A stretch of 64,000 nt of DNA from Arthrobacter sp. OY3WO11 (GCF_001641125.1 NZ_LWLP01000001.1:3537828-3601827); one strand, 5' to 3'. Positions 1 through 8,950 are shown, counted from the stretch's first letter. Notes: generated from the letters alone by a model not told the origin. Translations and numbers: made by a program.

Positions 1-42
1 GAAAAGCCTCCGGTACGTTGCGTTCCGCAGAACCGAGAACAT
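1..42 (-). CDS. MFS transporter, N-terminal fragment (runs off left edge)
   Basis: Only the first 14 codons lie in the window, read leftwards: an ATG at 42 followed by FSVLRNATYRRLF. That opening closely resembles the cytoplasmic start of actinobacterial drug-type major facilitator transporters (MFSVLRN-x-TYR-x-LF), from memory of the family. A Shine-Dalgarno AAAGGAG sits eight bases upstream of the ATG, and a perfect TATAAT box lies 44 bases upstream. The rest of the gene is outside the window, so substrate and length cannot be judged. Confidence 0.5.
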   Translation of the reverse strand, partial: MFSVLRNATYRRLF

Positions 43-57
43 CCAGCCCACTCCTTT

Positions 58-91
58 GGGTGCATATGTGCACGTACATGCACCCATTATA
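58..91 (-). promoter_or_regulatory. Promoter with palindromic operator for the left-edge MFS gene
   Basis: On the minus strand a consensus -10 TATAAT (86-91) is followed by an inverted repeat with perfect 8-bp arms, GGGTGCAT and ATGCACCC (58-65 and 78-85). The arms cover the expected transcription start, as a repressor operator would. No clear -35 is seen 17 bases upstream. The cognate regulator is not in the window. Confidence 0.45.
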
Positions 92-143
92 GGCCCGCGC
101 TGCCACTGTGGGCCTGCCCAGTTGGGCCCGCCCGCAAACGGCG

Positions 144-176
144 GAAGGCGCCGCTCCGTGACGGAGCGGCGCCTTC
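144..176 (-). terminator. Hairpin terminator after the CNNM/CBS pair
   Basis: A perfect 15-bp GC-rich stem (144-158 with 162-176) and a 3-base loop lie about 65 bases past the stop of the gene ending at 241. There is no strong U-tract, as is common for high-GC actinobacterial terminators. Confidence 0.6.
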
Positions 177-240
177 GTGGCTGCGGCGTAGCAGTGTGGT
201 GCAGAAGCCGTGGCCCAGCGGGCGTTATACAGCCGGCGTG

Positions 241-1281
241 TCAGGCGCTGGTGGCGTCCTGGACCTCGCCCACCAGTTCCTCGATGATGTCCTCCAGGAA
301 CAGGACACCGGTGGTGTTGCCCTGCGCGTCGAACACCCTGGCAACGTGGGCGCCGGTGCGGCGCATCGTGGCCAGCGCGTCCTCAAGCTCGCTGCCGCTG
401 AAGGCGGAGGCGAGGCGGCGGATCCGCTTGGCAGGCACCCGCTGGGTGAACTTCTCCTGCGTGGTCAGGTCCATGACGTCCTTGAGGTGCAGGTAGCCGG
501 AGGGCTCGCCGTCGTCGTTGGTGAGGATGTACCGCGAGTACCCGTGCCCGGCCACGGCGCGCTGGATGTCAGCCGGCGTGGCGGACTCCGGCAGGAGCAC
601 CATTTCGGAGATGGGCACCTCAACGTCCGCCACGGTCTTGGCCGTGAATTCGAACGCGGCGCTCAGGGTTCCGGTGGTGTCCGTCAGCATGCCGTCGCGG
701 GTGGACTGCTCCACGATGTTGGCCACCTCATCCAGCGTGTAGGCGCTGGTGGCCTCATCCTTCGGCTCCACCTTGAACAGGCGCAGGATGGAGTTGGCGA
801 TGCCGTTCAGCGTCCAGATCACCGGCTTGAAGATGCGCGCCACCATCACCAGCGGCGGGGCCAGGATCAGGGCTGCCCGCGTGGGAACGGAGAAGGAGAT
901 GTTCTTCGGGACCATCTCCCCGAGCACCACGTGCAGGAACGTAACCAGCAGCAGCGCGGTGATGAAGGCAATGATGCTGATCGCCTCGTAGGACAGGGAG
1001 GTCAGGCCCAGCGGGATTTCCAGCAGGTGGTGGATGGCAGGTTCGGAGACGTTCAGGATCACCAGGGAACAGACGGTGATGCCCAGCTGGCTGGTGGCCA
1101 GCATCAGCGTGGCGTGCTCCATGGCCCACAGCGTGGTCTTGGCGGCCTTGCTGCCGGCCTCCGCCTTGGGCTCAATCTGGGAGCGGCGTGCCGAAATGAC
1201 GGCAAACTCCGCACCGACGAAGAAGGCGTTGACCACCAGGAGCACCACCAGCCAGATGATGCCGGGAAGGTATTCACTCAT
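241..1281 (-). CDS. CNNM/CBS-domain membrane protein (HlyC/CorC family), short form
   Basis: A 346-residue protein with an N-terminal CNNM (DUF21) transmembrane domain at about residues 1-190. It has hydrophobic segments from residue 6 and the family-typical LGEMVPKNISF loop. A tandem CBS pair follows at about 205-335. It lacks the C-terminal CorC_HlyC domain that its upstream partner has. Proteins of this superfamily are linked to magnesium/cobalt efflux or divalent-cation homeostasis; the name hemolysin is historical. The ATG overlaps the end of the upstream gene by 8 bases, so the two are translationally coupled and may form a heteromeric membrane complex (inference). Family confident, substrate unknown. 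Confidence 0.88.
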   Translation of the reverse strand: MSEYLPGIIWLVVLLVVNAFFVGAEFAVISARRSQIEPKAEAGSKAAKTTLWAMEHATLMLATSQLGITVCSLVILNVSEPAIHHLLEIPLGLTSLSYEAISIIAFITALLLVTFLHVVLGEMVPKNISFSVPTRAALILAPPLVMVARIFKPVIWTLNGIANSILRLFKVEPKDEATSAYTLDEVANIVEQSTRDGMLTDTTGTLSAAFEFTAKTVADVEVPISEMVLLPESATPADIQRAVAGHGYSRYILTNDDGEPSGYLHLKDVMDLTTQEKFTQRVPAKRIRRLASAFSGSELEDALATMRRTGAHVARVFDAQGNTTGVLFLEDIIEELVGEVQDATSA

Positions 1282-2635
1282 GGGTCAGCTCCTGCGTGAG
1301 GTCGTCGATGATGCGGTCATGGGTGCTCTTCGGCGCGTCCTCGGAGGCGTCGGGAGTGAAGCGGATCCGCTCCACGTGCGTGCCCAGGACGCGCTCCACC
1401 CGGAGCGTCCCGCCGTCGATCCCTACTTCATCCCCCAGTTCCGGGATGCGGTCCAGCTGATCCGTGACAAACCCGGCCAGGGTGTCGTACTCCTCGCCGT
1501 CAGGCACGGTGATGCCCGTCCGGTCCAGCAGCTCATCCGGCCGCAGGGAAGCGTCAAAGGTGGTGGAACGCCCGGTCCGCACCACGCCCGTGCGGGCGCG
1601 GTCGTGCTCGTCCTCAAGCTCCCCCACGATTTCCTCCACCAGGTCCTCGAGCGTCACGATGCCGGCGGTTCCGCCGTGCTCGTCCGAGACGATGGCCACT
1701 TGCAGCCCCTGCTTCCGCAGCAGAACAAGGAGGGTGTCCACGCCCATAGACTCAGGCACCCGGAGCGGCTCAATCATCAGCTCCGAGGCGATCACCCGTG
1801 ACCGGTCCGCGAGGTCCACGGCGAAGGCCTGCTTCACGTGGAGCAGGCCTTGCACGTCGTCGCGGTCCTCCCCAATGACGGGGAACCGGGAGTAGCCGGT
1901 GGTCGTGGCAAGCGCGACGATCTCTTCGGCTGTGTCGTCGGCGTTGACTGCCGTCATGCGCACGCGGGGAGTCATGACGTCCGCGGCGGAGTGCTCCGAG
2001 AACCGGAGGGTCCGGTGCAGCAGAACCGCATGGTCGGCGTCCAAGAGACCTTCGAGGGCTGACCGGCGGACCAGGGAGCTGAGTTCCTCGGCACTGCGGG
2101 CGCCGGAGAGCTCTTCCTTCGGCTCGATGCCGAAGGACCTGATGATCTTGTTGGCGGTGTTGTTGAACAGCAGGATCACGGGCTTGAACACCGCGGTGAA
2201 GACGGCCTGGAAAGGGACCACCACTTTGGCCGTGGCCAGCGGGAGGGCCAGCGCGAAGTTCTTGGGAACAAGCTCGCCGATCACCATGGAGAAAACCGTG
2301 GCGATGAAGATGCCGATTACTGCGCCAACACCGGGAACCACGGCCTCCGGAATGCCGGCGGACTGCAGCGGCCCGCTCAGCATGGAGCTGATCGCGGGCT
2401 CGAACGTGTAACCGGTAAGGAGCGTGGTGAGCGTGATGCCCAGCTGCGCGCCGGAGAGGTGCGTCGAGGTGATCTTGAGGGCATTGATGGTGGTGCCCAG
2501 GCGCTTCTCCCCGCGGGCCTGGCGGGCTTCAAGGTCATTGCGGTCCAGATTGACCAGCGCGAACTCGGAAGCAACAAAGAAACCGGTACCGACCGTCAGG
2601 ACGAGGCCGATACCGAGCATGATCCATTCATACAT
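1274..2635 (-). CDS. CNNM/CBS/CorC_HlyC-domain membrane protein, full form
   Basis: A 453-residue protein with a CNNM membrane domain (about residues 1-195, including IGELVPKNFAL), a CBS pair (about 215-335) and a C-terminal CorC_HlyC domain (about 350-435, with the DGEEYDTLAGFV signature). Family knowledge suggests a divalent-cation transporter or regulator. It is the first gene of a two-gene operon and its last 8 bases overlap the start of the next gene. Having a long and a short CNNM protein side by side is common in actinobacteria. The start is the first ATG before the membrane segment. Confidence 0.9.
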   Translation of the reverse strand: MYEWIMLGIGLVLTVGTGFFVASEFALVNLDRNDLEARQARGEKRLGTTINALKITSTHLSGAQLGITLTTLLTGYTFEPAISSMLSGPLQSAGIPEAVVPGVGAVIGIFIATVFSMVIGELVPKNFALALPLATAKVVVPFQAVFTAVFKPVILLFNNTANKIIRSFGIEPKEELSGARSAEELSSLVRRSALEGLLDADHAVLLHRTLRFSEHSAADVMTPRVRMTAVNADDTAEEIVALATTTGYSRFPVIGEDRDDVQGLLHVKQAFAVDLADRSRVIASELMIEPLRVPESMGVDTLLVLLRKQGLQVAIVSDEHGGTAGIVTLEDLVEEIVGELEDEHDRARTGVVRTGRSTTFDASLRPDELLDRTGITVPDGEEYDTLAGFVTDQLDRIPELGDEVGIDGGTLRVERVLGTHVERIRFTPDASEDAPKSTHDRIIDDLTQELTHE

Positions 2636-2795
2636 TCAGGCGCCCCTCTCCCGTGGTGGCCGGCGAACCGGTCAGAAGGCGGAGGGGCTTGGGCATATGT
2701 GAAGGAGGGTCATCCATAATGCATTCCATCTTACCGGCACGGCCCCGGAAGGACCTTACGCGTACGCCCACAGCAGAGCCGCATCGGGGCCCTGT

Positions 2796-3419
2796 TCAGC
2801 GTGCCTTCTGTCCGGCGCCCGGTCCTCCTGGCCTTCCTGGTGTCTGACTCCTCCGATACACAAGCCAACCCGCCGCAACCAGGAGCACACTGACGGCCAG
2901 GAAGCCCACGTCCCAGGCGGGAGGGCCACCAAGATCGTCCCGGACGTGGTGGATCTGCAGCAGCTGGTGGTTGACCAGCCCTTCGATGATGTTGAAGATT
3001 CCCCAGCCCGCCATGGCCAGTCCCGTGTGAAAGCGCCAACTCCCGGACAGCCGCTCCTGCCGCCGGGCGCGGACGGCCAGCGCAGCGGCGGCAACCACCA
3101 GCACCCACATGGCGCCGTGGAACAGGCCATCGGCCAGGGTGTTCAGCTCCAGGCCCGCCACCGTCTTCGGGTTGCCGCTTTCCGTATGGCTGAGCATGTG
3201 GTGCCACTGCAGCAGCTGGTGCAGCACGATGCCGTCCACGAACCCGCCGATCCCCATGCCGAAGAGGAAGGCCGGTGCCCGTGCCGGCAGGCGGACGCTT
3301 ACCGCACCGTGAGAGCCCGCGGACGACGACGTGGCGCTGGTTTCCCGAGGCAATTCCCGTTCCTCATTTCTTCCGGGGCATCCTTTCACCTGCCCCGTAC
3401 CCGCGGCCTTATCCTTCAA
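2796..3419 (-). CDS. DUF2243 domain-containing membrane protein
   Basis: The 207-residue reading frame has a DUF2243 domain from about residue 47 to 195. It carries four hydrophobic segments and the characteristic GGFVDGIVLHQLLQWHHMLS and NIIEGLVNHQLLQIHHVR stretches, two similar His-containing motifs that look like an internal duplication. Function is not established for the family; the paired histidines suggest metal or heme ligands (inference). The start is uncertain. The listed TTG has no ribosome-binding site, and the first 45 residues are low-complexity and probably not all translated; GTG or TTG codons closer to the domain are possible. Confidence 0.75.
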   Translation of the reverse strand: MKDKAAGTGQVKGCPGRNEERELPRETSATSSSAGSHGAVSVRLPARAPAFLFGMGIGGFVDGIVLHQLLQWHHMLSHTESGNPKTVAGLELNTLADGLFHGAMWVLVVAAAALAVRARRQERLSGSWRFHTGLAMAGWGIFNIIEGLVNHQLLQIHHVRDDLGGPPAWDVGFLAVSVLLVAAGWLVYRRSQTPGRPGGPGAGQKAR

Positions 3420-3556
3420 ACCCCGGGCACGGCCAAGCGGATGCCACCGACGCCGGGCCCGCGCATGGTCACAGAAAAAACACCAAATTGAAACAATTCA
3501 GCAACCTGGCCACGGCATGCTGTCTCTTACGGGGACACAACAGCAGGAGGCGCATC

Positions 3557-3781
3557 ATGGAGGCACAGGGAGTTCTCACCGGCCAGCTTCGGATCGGCGA
3601 CCAGATCGAGGCATGGCACAACGGCAAACTTTTCCACCGGGGGCGGGTAATGGACGTCGTTCCGGCACTGGAACTGTTCTGGATCCTGGACGCGAGGACC
3701 GGCACGCGGAAGCTGCTGGACCCGGAGGCACTGGAGATCCGGCACGTGGAGGAACAGGCTAAGCCGCTCGCCCCGGCCTGA
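3557..3781 (+). CDS. Small conserved hypothetical protein (74 aa)
   Basis: The ATG at 3557 is preceded by CAGGAGGCGC, a strong ribosome-binding site, which fixes the start despite a longer open frame upstream. The product is a compact soluble protein of about 8 kDa, rich in charged and hydrophobic residues with no signal peptide or membrane segment. Its middle (HNGKLFHRGRVMDVVPALELFWILD) looks like a small beta-barrel of the SH3/Tudor kind, which is inference from the residue pattern. I do not recognise the family. It stands alone between a convergent DUF2243 gene and a GlsB-type gene. Confidence 0.65.
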   Translation: MEAQGVLTGQLRIGDQIEAWHNGKLFHRGRVMDVVPALELFWILDARTGTRKLLDPEALEIRHVEEQAKPLAPA

Positions 3782-3922
3782 GGAGAAGCAGGCGTACGAC
3801 GGCGGCCTGCCGGGCTTCCGGCGTTCAGGCGCCCGGCCGGGCGTGCATAGAATGAATCCATTGCGGCACCGCTGCGGCAGTACGGGCGTCATCCGCCCGC
3901 AACCACCACTAAGGAGCACACC

Positions 3923-4186
3923 GTGATTGGATTCATCGTTGCCGGCCTGGTCATTGGCGCGCTTGCCCGCCTGATCAAGCCGGGCAAGCAGAACCTCAGC
4001 CTCTTGGCCACTCTCCTGCTGGGCCTCGTTGGCTCGGTCATCGGCGGAGTGGTCGCATCATTGCTGGGCACCGGAAATATCTTCGAGCTGAACTTCTTGG
4101 GCTTCATCGTGGCTGTCATCGCCGCTGTGCTGCTGGTAGGTACGGCCGAGGCTGTTGCCGGACGCAGGAACTCCGTGCGCCGCTAG
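3923..4186 (+). CDS. GlsB/YeaQ/YmgE family stress-response membrane protein
   Basis: An 87-residue, very hydrophobic protein with the family's three predicted helices: residues 2-16, 27-48 and about 55-78. The signature IVAGLVIGALARLIKPGKQ is present and the tail is short and basic (AGRRNSVRR). The family (transglycosylase-associated protein) is induced by envelope or general stress in many bacteria; its biochemical role is unknown. AAGGAGCACACC precedes the start GTG. The gene is monocistronic and ends before a large palindrome shared with the convergent nhaA gene. Confidence 0.88.
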   Translation: MIGFIVAGLVIGALARLIKPGKQNLSLLATLLLGLVGSVIGGVVASLLGTGNIFELNFLGFIVAVIAAVLLVGTAEAVAGRRNSVRR

Positions 4187-4227
4187 GCGCCCTGGCGTGC
4201 CGTGCCAAACGGTCCACGGCTAAACCA

Positions 4228-4288
4228 AACGCGGGGTCATTCCGCGCCGTTCCGGTTATTCGGAACAGGCGCGGAGTGGCCCCGCGTT
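4228..4288. terminator. Long palindrome between convergent glsB-like and nhaA genes
   Basis: A near-perfect inverted repeat of about 60 bp: the left arm 4228-4254 pairs with 4261-4288, with two G-T-type mismatches and one bulged A at 4267. The loop is GTTATT. The stem is 27 bp, long for a terminator. It lies exactly between two convergent genes and probably serves as a bidirectional terminator, but it could also be a REP-like element. Confidence 0.6.
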
Positions 4289-4304
4289 GCTGTTGGAAAA
4301 AGCG

Positions 4305-5657
4305 TCAGTTCCGTTCCTGGTAGACGTCCGGGATGCCGTCCTGGTCCGCGTCCACCTTCTCCAGCTCCTCGGCCTCCCGGTATTGCCGGTTCCTGGTCTT
4401 CAGGACTGCGGTGGCCAGCAGTGCCGCGATCACTGACGCGGCCAGAATGCCCACCTTGGCATGGTCATCGTGCAGGCTGCCCTGTCCGAAGCTGAGCTCT
4501 GCCACCAGCAGGGACACCGTGAACCCTATGCCGGCCAGGAGTGCCACACCGAAGACATCTATCCATTTGAAAGACTTGTCCAGCTCCGCCCGGGTGGCTT
4601 TGGTCAGGAGCCAGGTGACGCCCAGGATGCCGATCGGTTTGCCCACCACTAGGCCCACGATGATGCCCAGTGCTACCGGATCCGCGAGGGCTGACCCCAG
4701 CCCTTCCAAGCCGCCAACGGCCACGCCGGCGGAGAAGAACGCGAAGATGGGAACGGCCACACCGGCCGAGATGGGCCGGAAGCGGTGTTCGAAGATTTCC
4801 GCGAGGCCGGGCCCTGCATCCGGACCGCCGGAAGCCTGGGAGCGGAGGACGGGGACGGCGAAGCCCAGCAGCACTCCGGCCACGGTGGCGTGGATGCCGG
4901 ACGCGTGGACAAGGGCCCAGGCGAGCATGCCAAGCGGCAGCAGGATGAACCAGGCAGCGGAGGCCTTCATGCCAAAGAAGTGGCGGTACTTGTGCGCCAG
5001 GAAGGCGTAGAGGGCCAGCGGAATGAGGGCCAGGAGCAGTGGCGTGACGTCCAGGTCGCTGGTGTAGAAAAACGCGATGATGGTGATCGCGATGAGGTCG
5101 TCCACCACCGCGAGCGTCAGCAGGAAGATGCGCAGGGCGCTGGGCAGGTGGGATCCGATGATGGCCAGGACCGCCACCGCGAACGCGATGTCCGTGGCAG
5201 TGGGGATGGCCCAGCCGCGCAGGGTTTCGGGGCTGGTGAGGTTGATGGCCACGTAGATCAGCGCCGGAACCACTACACCGCCCGCGGCCGCAGCAACGGG
5301 GACGATCGACTTGCTGATCTGGCGCAGGTCCCCTGCCACGAACTCACGTTTGAGCTCAAGGCCAACCAGGAAGAAAAAGATGGCCAGCAGCCCGTCCGCC
5401 GCCCACGCGCCAAGGCTGAGTTCAAGGTGCCAGGGCTCGTAGCCGATCTTGAGATCCCGGAGGGCAAAATAGCTGTCCGACGCCGGCGAGTTGGCCCAGA
5501 TGAGGGCGATGACCGCAGCTGCCACCAGCAGGGCGCCGCCGACGGTTTCCTTGCGGAGGATCTCGCCGATCCTCAGCGCCTCGGCGTAACTGCCCCTGGA
5601 GAGAACAGTGGATTTCCCCTGCCGGGGCGGCGGTGTTGAAGGCGTGGTCTGGTTCAT
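4305..5657 (-). CDS. nhaA: Na+/H+ antiporter NhaA
   Basis: A 450-residue, 12-helix antiporter that exchanges cytoplasmic Na+ (or Li+) for external protons, giving salt and alkali tolerance. The conserved core is visible: [13 protein letters not shown] and AVVDDLIAI, the latter holding the two aspartates equivalent to E. coli Asp163/Asp164. I chose the ATG at 5657 because AGGAG lies six bases upstream; an in-frame ATG five codons earlier has no such site. The C-terminal 30 residues are a charged tail ([18 protein letters not shown]) resembling a calcium-binding-like acidic motif, unusual for NhaA. Single gene with its own 230-bp leader region. Confidence 0.95.
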   Translation of the reverse strand: MNQTTPSTPPPRQGKSTVLSRGSYAEALRIGEILRKETVGGALLVAAAVIALIWANSPASDSYFALRDLKIGYEPWHLELSLGAWAADGLLAIFFFLVGLELKREFVAGDLRQISKSIVPVAAAAGGVVVPALIYVAINLTSPETLRGWAIPTATDIAFAVAVLAIIGSHLPSALRIFLLTLAVVDDLIAITIIAFFYTSDLDVTPLLLALIPLALYAFLAHKYRHFFGMKASAAWFILLPLGMLAWALVHASGIHATVAGVLLGFAVPVLRSQASGGPDAGPGLAEIFEHRFRPISAGVAVPIFAFFSAGVAVGGLEGLGSALADPVALGIIVGLVVGKPIGILGVTWLLTKATRAELDKSFKWIDVFGVALLAGIGFTVSLLVAELSFGQGSLHDDHAKVGILAASVIAALLATAVLKTRNRQYREAEELEKVDADQDGIPDVYQERN

Positions 5658-5891
5658 GGAGTCTCCTGGCATTTGGGGTCTACAAGACTATGCCGACCAG
5701 ACTTCCCGGCGCACCTTCGTTCCATCCTACAGGGGGCGCTTCCCCTTGTTTCCTCCGGGGTTTCGAAATTGCTCCCAAAAGACCTTGTGCCCCAGTTCAC
5801 TTTTTTCCCATCCGTAACGGCAGTGGCGCCGAAGTACTTCTGTCCCTCATCTGGGACACCACCGTTACTTGTATGAGGAGACTGCTTTCCG

Positions 5892-6662
5892 ATGAACAAG
5901 ACACTCCGCCTTTTGGCCGTACCAACCCTCGCACTGGGCGCCCTTGCCCTCTCTGGCAGCCCCGCCATGGCCGCCGACCAGTCGTACCAGTCCACCTTGG
6001 GCCAGATCAACGGCAGCTCGGCCTCCGGCACCATCACTGTTGATGTCACAGGCAACCAGGCCCACGCCGTCCTCAAGGTCTCCGGCCTGGCCGCAACCTT
6101 CATGGACGCCCCCTACCCCCACGTCCAGCACATCCACGGCGGCGCCCAGGGTGTATGCCCGGCACCGTCAGCCGACAAGGACGGTGACCAGGTTGTCTCC
6201 ACCACCGAGGGCGCACCGGGCTACGGCGGCATTGTCACCACCCTGTCCACCAGCGGCGATACCAGCCCTGCCGCCGGGCTTGACCTCAAGGTCGCCGGCC
6301 AGGGTGCAAGCTACACCGTTGACCGCACCTTCGAACTGAACGCAGAAACGAAGGCCGCCCTGGAAGCAGGAACCGCCGTCGTTGTAGTCCACGGCCTTGA
6401 CCCGGCAACGTTGAGCGCAGCTGGCCAGGCAGCCAAGAGCGATCTTGTCCCCGAACTCCCGCTGGCCGCCACCTCCCCCGCCCTCTGCGGAACCCTGACC
6501 GCCGGACAGATGAAGATGCCCGCGGGCGGAGCTGACACCGGCATCACCCAGGAAACCGGCACCGACACCGGCGCCCTTGCCCTCGGTGGCGGCCTGGCCC
6601 TGGCGGCTCTTGCCGGCGGCGCTTACGTTGTTCGCCGCCGCAGCGCCGGATCCGCGGCCTAA
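5892..6662 (+). CDS. Secreted CHRD-like domain protein with C-terminal membrane anchor
   Basis: A 256-residue exported protein. It has a signal peptide (residues 1-28, cleavage after SPAMAA) and a beta-rich CHRD-like domain (about 29-200, with the HVQHIHGG His cluster and a GVCPAP...CGTL cysteine pair). A Gly/Thr-rich linker, a hydrophobic helix (about 226-247) and an RRR positive tail follow. The C-terminal layout is that of a wall-anchored protein, but no clear LPxTG or LAxTG is present; TGTDTG is the nearest. The gene lies 24 bases upstream of a class F sortase, which suggests the sortase may act on it. GAGGAGA precedes the ATG. Confidence 0.78.
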   Translation: MNKTLRLLAVPTLALGALALSGSPAMAADQSYQSTLGQINGSSASGTITVDVTGNQAHAVLKVSGLAATFMDAPYPHVQHIHGGAQGVCPAPSADKDGDQVVSTTEGAPGYGGIVTTLSTSGDTSPAAGLDLKVAGQGASYTVDRTFELNAETKAALEAGTAVVVVHGLDPATLSAAGQAAKSDLVPELPLAATSPALCGTLTAGQMKMPAGGADTGITQETGTDTGALALGGGLALAALAGGAYVVRRRSAGSAA

Positions 6663-6686
6663 GCCTGGGCTGACTGGACCATCACT

Positions 6687-7382
6687 GTGACAATCATGAA
6701 ATCCGGCCGCCGCGGGGGCCCCTGGGCCACCACGGCGGCCGGGCTTCTGCTCGTGCTGGCTTTGGGCGGCTGCGGTACCGCAGATTCCAAAACGTCCGAC
6801 GCCGGAGCCCCACCTTCCGCTTCCGCCGCAGCTTCCGCGGCGCCCGCCCCGGCTGCTGCCAGTCCTGCGATGCCGGCCCCCGCCCCTTCTGCTCCCGCGC
6901 CTGCGGCCCCGGAACCGGCAGTCCTGTCCCGGTCCGAGCCGGTGGTCCTGGAAATTCCCGCCATCGGCGTGCGGACCGACCTCCTCAAGCTGGGCCTGCG
7001 GGATAACGGCTCGCTCGAAGTACCGCAGGACAACGGCAACGGCGCGCCGGCCAGCTGGTACAACGCTTCCCCCACCCCCGGCGAACGTGGACCGTCCGTC
7101 ATGCTGGGCCACGTCAACTCTCCCAGCGGCCGTGGCGGTGTGTTCGCGGACCTCCGCAAACTCACCCCTGGGACCGAGATCAACGTCTCACGAACCGACG
7201 GCAGCATCGCCGTGTTCATCGTTGACCGCGGAGCCCTTTACAGCAAAAACGACTTCCCCACGCTGGAGGTTTACGGGAACACGGCGGGCTCCGAACTCCG
7301 GCTGATCACCTGTGACGGCTACGACCCCGCCACCGGGCTCTTTGATGACAACTACGTCATCTACGCCAAGCTCAAAGCCTGA
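6687..7382 (+). CDS. Class F sortase
   Basis: A 231-residue protein with an N-terminal export signal ending in a lipobox-like LALGGC (Cys29), an Ala/Pro-rich linker (about 35-80) and a sortase domain (about 85-231). The catalytic His is in MLGHVNSP (His142) and the catalytic Cys in LITCDGYDP (Cys209), typical of actinobacterial class F sortases. It would cleave a C-terminal sorting motif and transfer proteins to the cell surface. The start may be the GTG at 6687 or the ATG at 6696. It follows the CHRD-like gene by 24 bases and is probably cotranscribed with it and with the lipoprotein downstream. Confidence 0.85.
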   Translation: MTIMKSGRRGGPWATTAAGLLLVLALGGCGTADSKTSDAGAPPSASAAASAAPAPAAASPAMPAPAPSAPAPAAPEPAVLSRSEPVVLEIPAIGVRTDLLKLGLRDNGSLEVPQDNGNGAPASWYNASPTPGERGPSVMLGHVNSPSGRGGVFADLRKLTPGTEINVSRTDGSIAVFIVDRGALYSKNDFPTLEVYGNTAGSELRLITCDGYDPATGLFDDNYVIYAKLKA

Positions 7383-7468
7383 TCCGTTCCCCACCAGAGC
7401 CCGACCCCGCAAGAACCGAGCAAACGGCCGCCAATCCCGGAGAGGGGCGGGGCCAGGACGGATACGTC

Positions 7469-8131
7469 ATGACACACCGCACCCCACTGCTGGCTTCGCT
7501 GGCTGTCTCCACCCTCCTGCTCTCCGGCTGCGCTGCTGCGGCGGGTTCCGTGGGAGCGGCCCAGGCGCCGCCGTCGGACTCTTCCGCCCCGGCAGCCCCG
7601 GCAGCCGCATCCCCGTCCACCGCATCCCCGTCCACGCAGGGCGGCCACGCGGGACATCACGGCGGCGGCTCCCCTTCCCAGCGCGCTGCCGTCAGTGGAC
7701 CCAGCGAAGCAGCCAAGATGGTGTGCGGCGAACAGCCGATGGACAGGCTGACCGCGATCCTGGACCTGGAGCAGGATCCGCACACCGTGAACAGCTGGGC
7801 GGACAGCACCTTCACGTGCACGTACCACCTGGACGAGGGTGCGCTGGACATTTCCGTCAGGGAAGCGCCGGACCAGGCCGCGGCGCTGACGTACTTTGAC
7901 GCCATGCAGGCGCTGGCCGTGGACGCGACGCCGATTGAGGGGCTCGCCAACCTCGGCCTTCCCGCCTACGAAACCGCGGACGGATCGGCAGTGTTCCAGA
8001 AAGACAGCTTCGTGCTGCACGTGGACGCCTCGGGTCTGCCGGAGGCCATGGGTCCGGATGGAATCAGCCGCAATGCGCTGGCCTACCAGTTATCCACCAC
8101 CATCCTGGCGTGCTGGGTGGAGCACCACTAG
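7469..8131 (+). CDS. Putative lipoprotein
   Basis: A 220-residue protein with a lipobox LLLSGC (lipid-modified Cys21) and a low-complexity Ala/Ser/Pro linker that includes a GGHAGHHGGG His patch. The globular domain (about 85-215) has three cysteines (VCGEQP, FTCTYHL, ILACWVEHH). The domain layout resembles small actinobacterial surface lipoproteins; I do not recognise a named family. It is the third gene of a same-strand run (CHRD protein, sortase, lipoprotein), suggesting a shared cell-surface role. It converges on the PAS-ANTAR gene with only 6 bases between the stops. Confidence 0.72.
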   Translation: MTHRTPLLASLAVSTLLLSGCAAAAGSVGAAQAPPSDSSAPAAPAAASPSTASPSTQGGHAGHHGGGSPSQRAAVSGPSEAAKMVCGEQPMDRLTAILDLEQDPHTVNSWADSTFTCTYHLDEGALDISVREAPDQAAALTYFDAMQALAVDATPIEGLANLGLPAYETADGSAVFQKDSFVLHVDASGLPEAMGPDGISRNALAYQLSTTILACWVEHH

Positions 8132-8137
8132 CCGGCC

Positions 8138-8809
8138 CTAGACAGCCCGTTTCCGCTGCGCCGCATTCCCCTGGCCGTCCATCTTGATGGCTTTGACAGC
8201 GGCCTCCAGGTACTTGCGCGACTCTGCGGAGTTGGCCAGCTGCACCAGCTCGGCGGCCACCACCACCAGCTTGACGTTGCGGTGGCTGCTGGTGCTCACG
8301 AGCATCTGGAATGCATCCTCCGAGCCCATCAACAGCTGGCCCATGAGAATGCCGCGGGCCTGGTCTATGACGGTGCGGGTGGAGGTGGCTCCGATGACAG
8401 CGTCACGGGCGGTCTGCTCGGTTTCGCGCTGGAGTGTTGAGGTGAGGTCGATCATGACGCCTTCCAGGGCGGTGACCCTCCCGCCGTCCAGAATGGCGTC
8501 ACCGGTTGTCAGGACGCGCCGGGTCCGCCCGTGGGCATCGATGATGCGGTGGTACATGCAGAAATAGCCGCCGGTCCGGACAACCTGCGCAACAATCTCC
8601 TCGCACCGGGGCCTGTCCTCCGGATGCTTGTGGGAGAAGAGCAGCTCCAGGGTGGGCACCACGTCGCCCCGCTGGTATCCGTGCAGCTGGAACATGGCCT
8701 CGGACCAGTGGATCCTCCCCGTGGCGACGTCCGCGTGGAACGTCCCGGCAACGCACTGGTTGTCCCCCAGTGCGCTCGAATAGGTATAAGGGCCGGTCAG
8801 CTCTGACAC
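8138..8809 (-). CDS. PAS and ANTAR domain regulator
   Basis: A 223-residue protein with a PAS/PAC domain (about residues 18-120, including WSEAMFQLHGY and HPEDRPR) and a C-terminal ANTAR domain (about 130-195, with IDQARGILMG and QMLVSTSSHRN). ANTAR domains bind paired hairpins in nascent RNA and act by antitermination. The PAS part would sense a ligand or redox signal. No histidine kinase is nearby, so it is a one-component type, common in Arthrobacter. The start is a GTG with GGAGGTG six bases upstream. RNA targets are unknown. Confidence 0.88.
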   Translation of the reverse strand: MSELTGPYTYSSALGDNQCVAGTFHADVATGRIHWSEAMFQLHGYQRGDVVPTLELLFSHKHPEDRPRCEEIVAQVVRTGGYFCMYHRIIDAHGRTRRVLTTGDAILDGGRVTALEGVMIDLTSTLQRETEQTARDAVIGATSTRTVIDQARGILMGQLLMGSEDAFQMLVSTSSHRNVKLVVVAAELVQLANSAESRKYLEAAVKAIKMDGQGNAAQRKRAV

Positions 8810-8950
8810 AGGGCCACCTCCATGTAGCGTCCAACACGTCCCCGGCCGTTGGCACAGTCCGCACTTATCCCAATTATGGCCGCGTAAGGCCCCGGGCGTA
8901 AGGGACTATGGCCCTTTCTGAAGCGCAGGGCCCCCGGGCGGCAACAGGGC

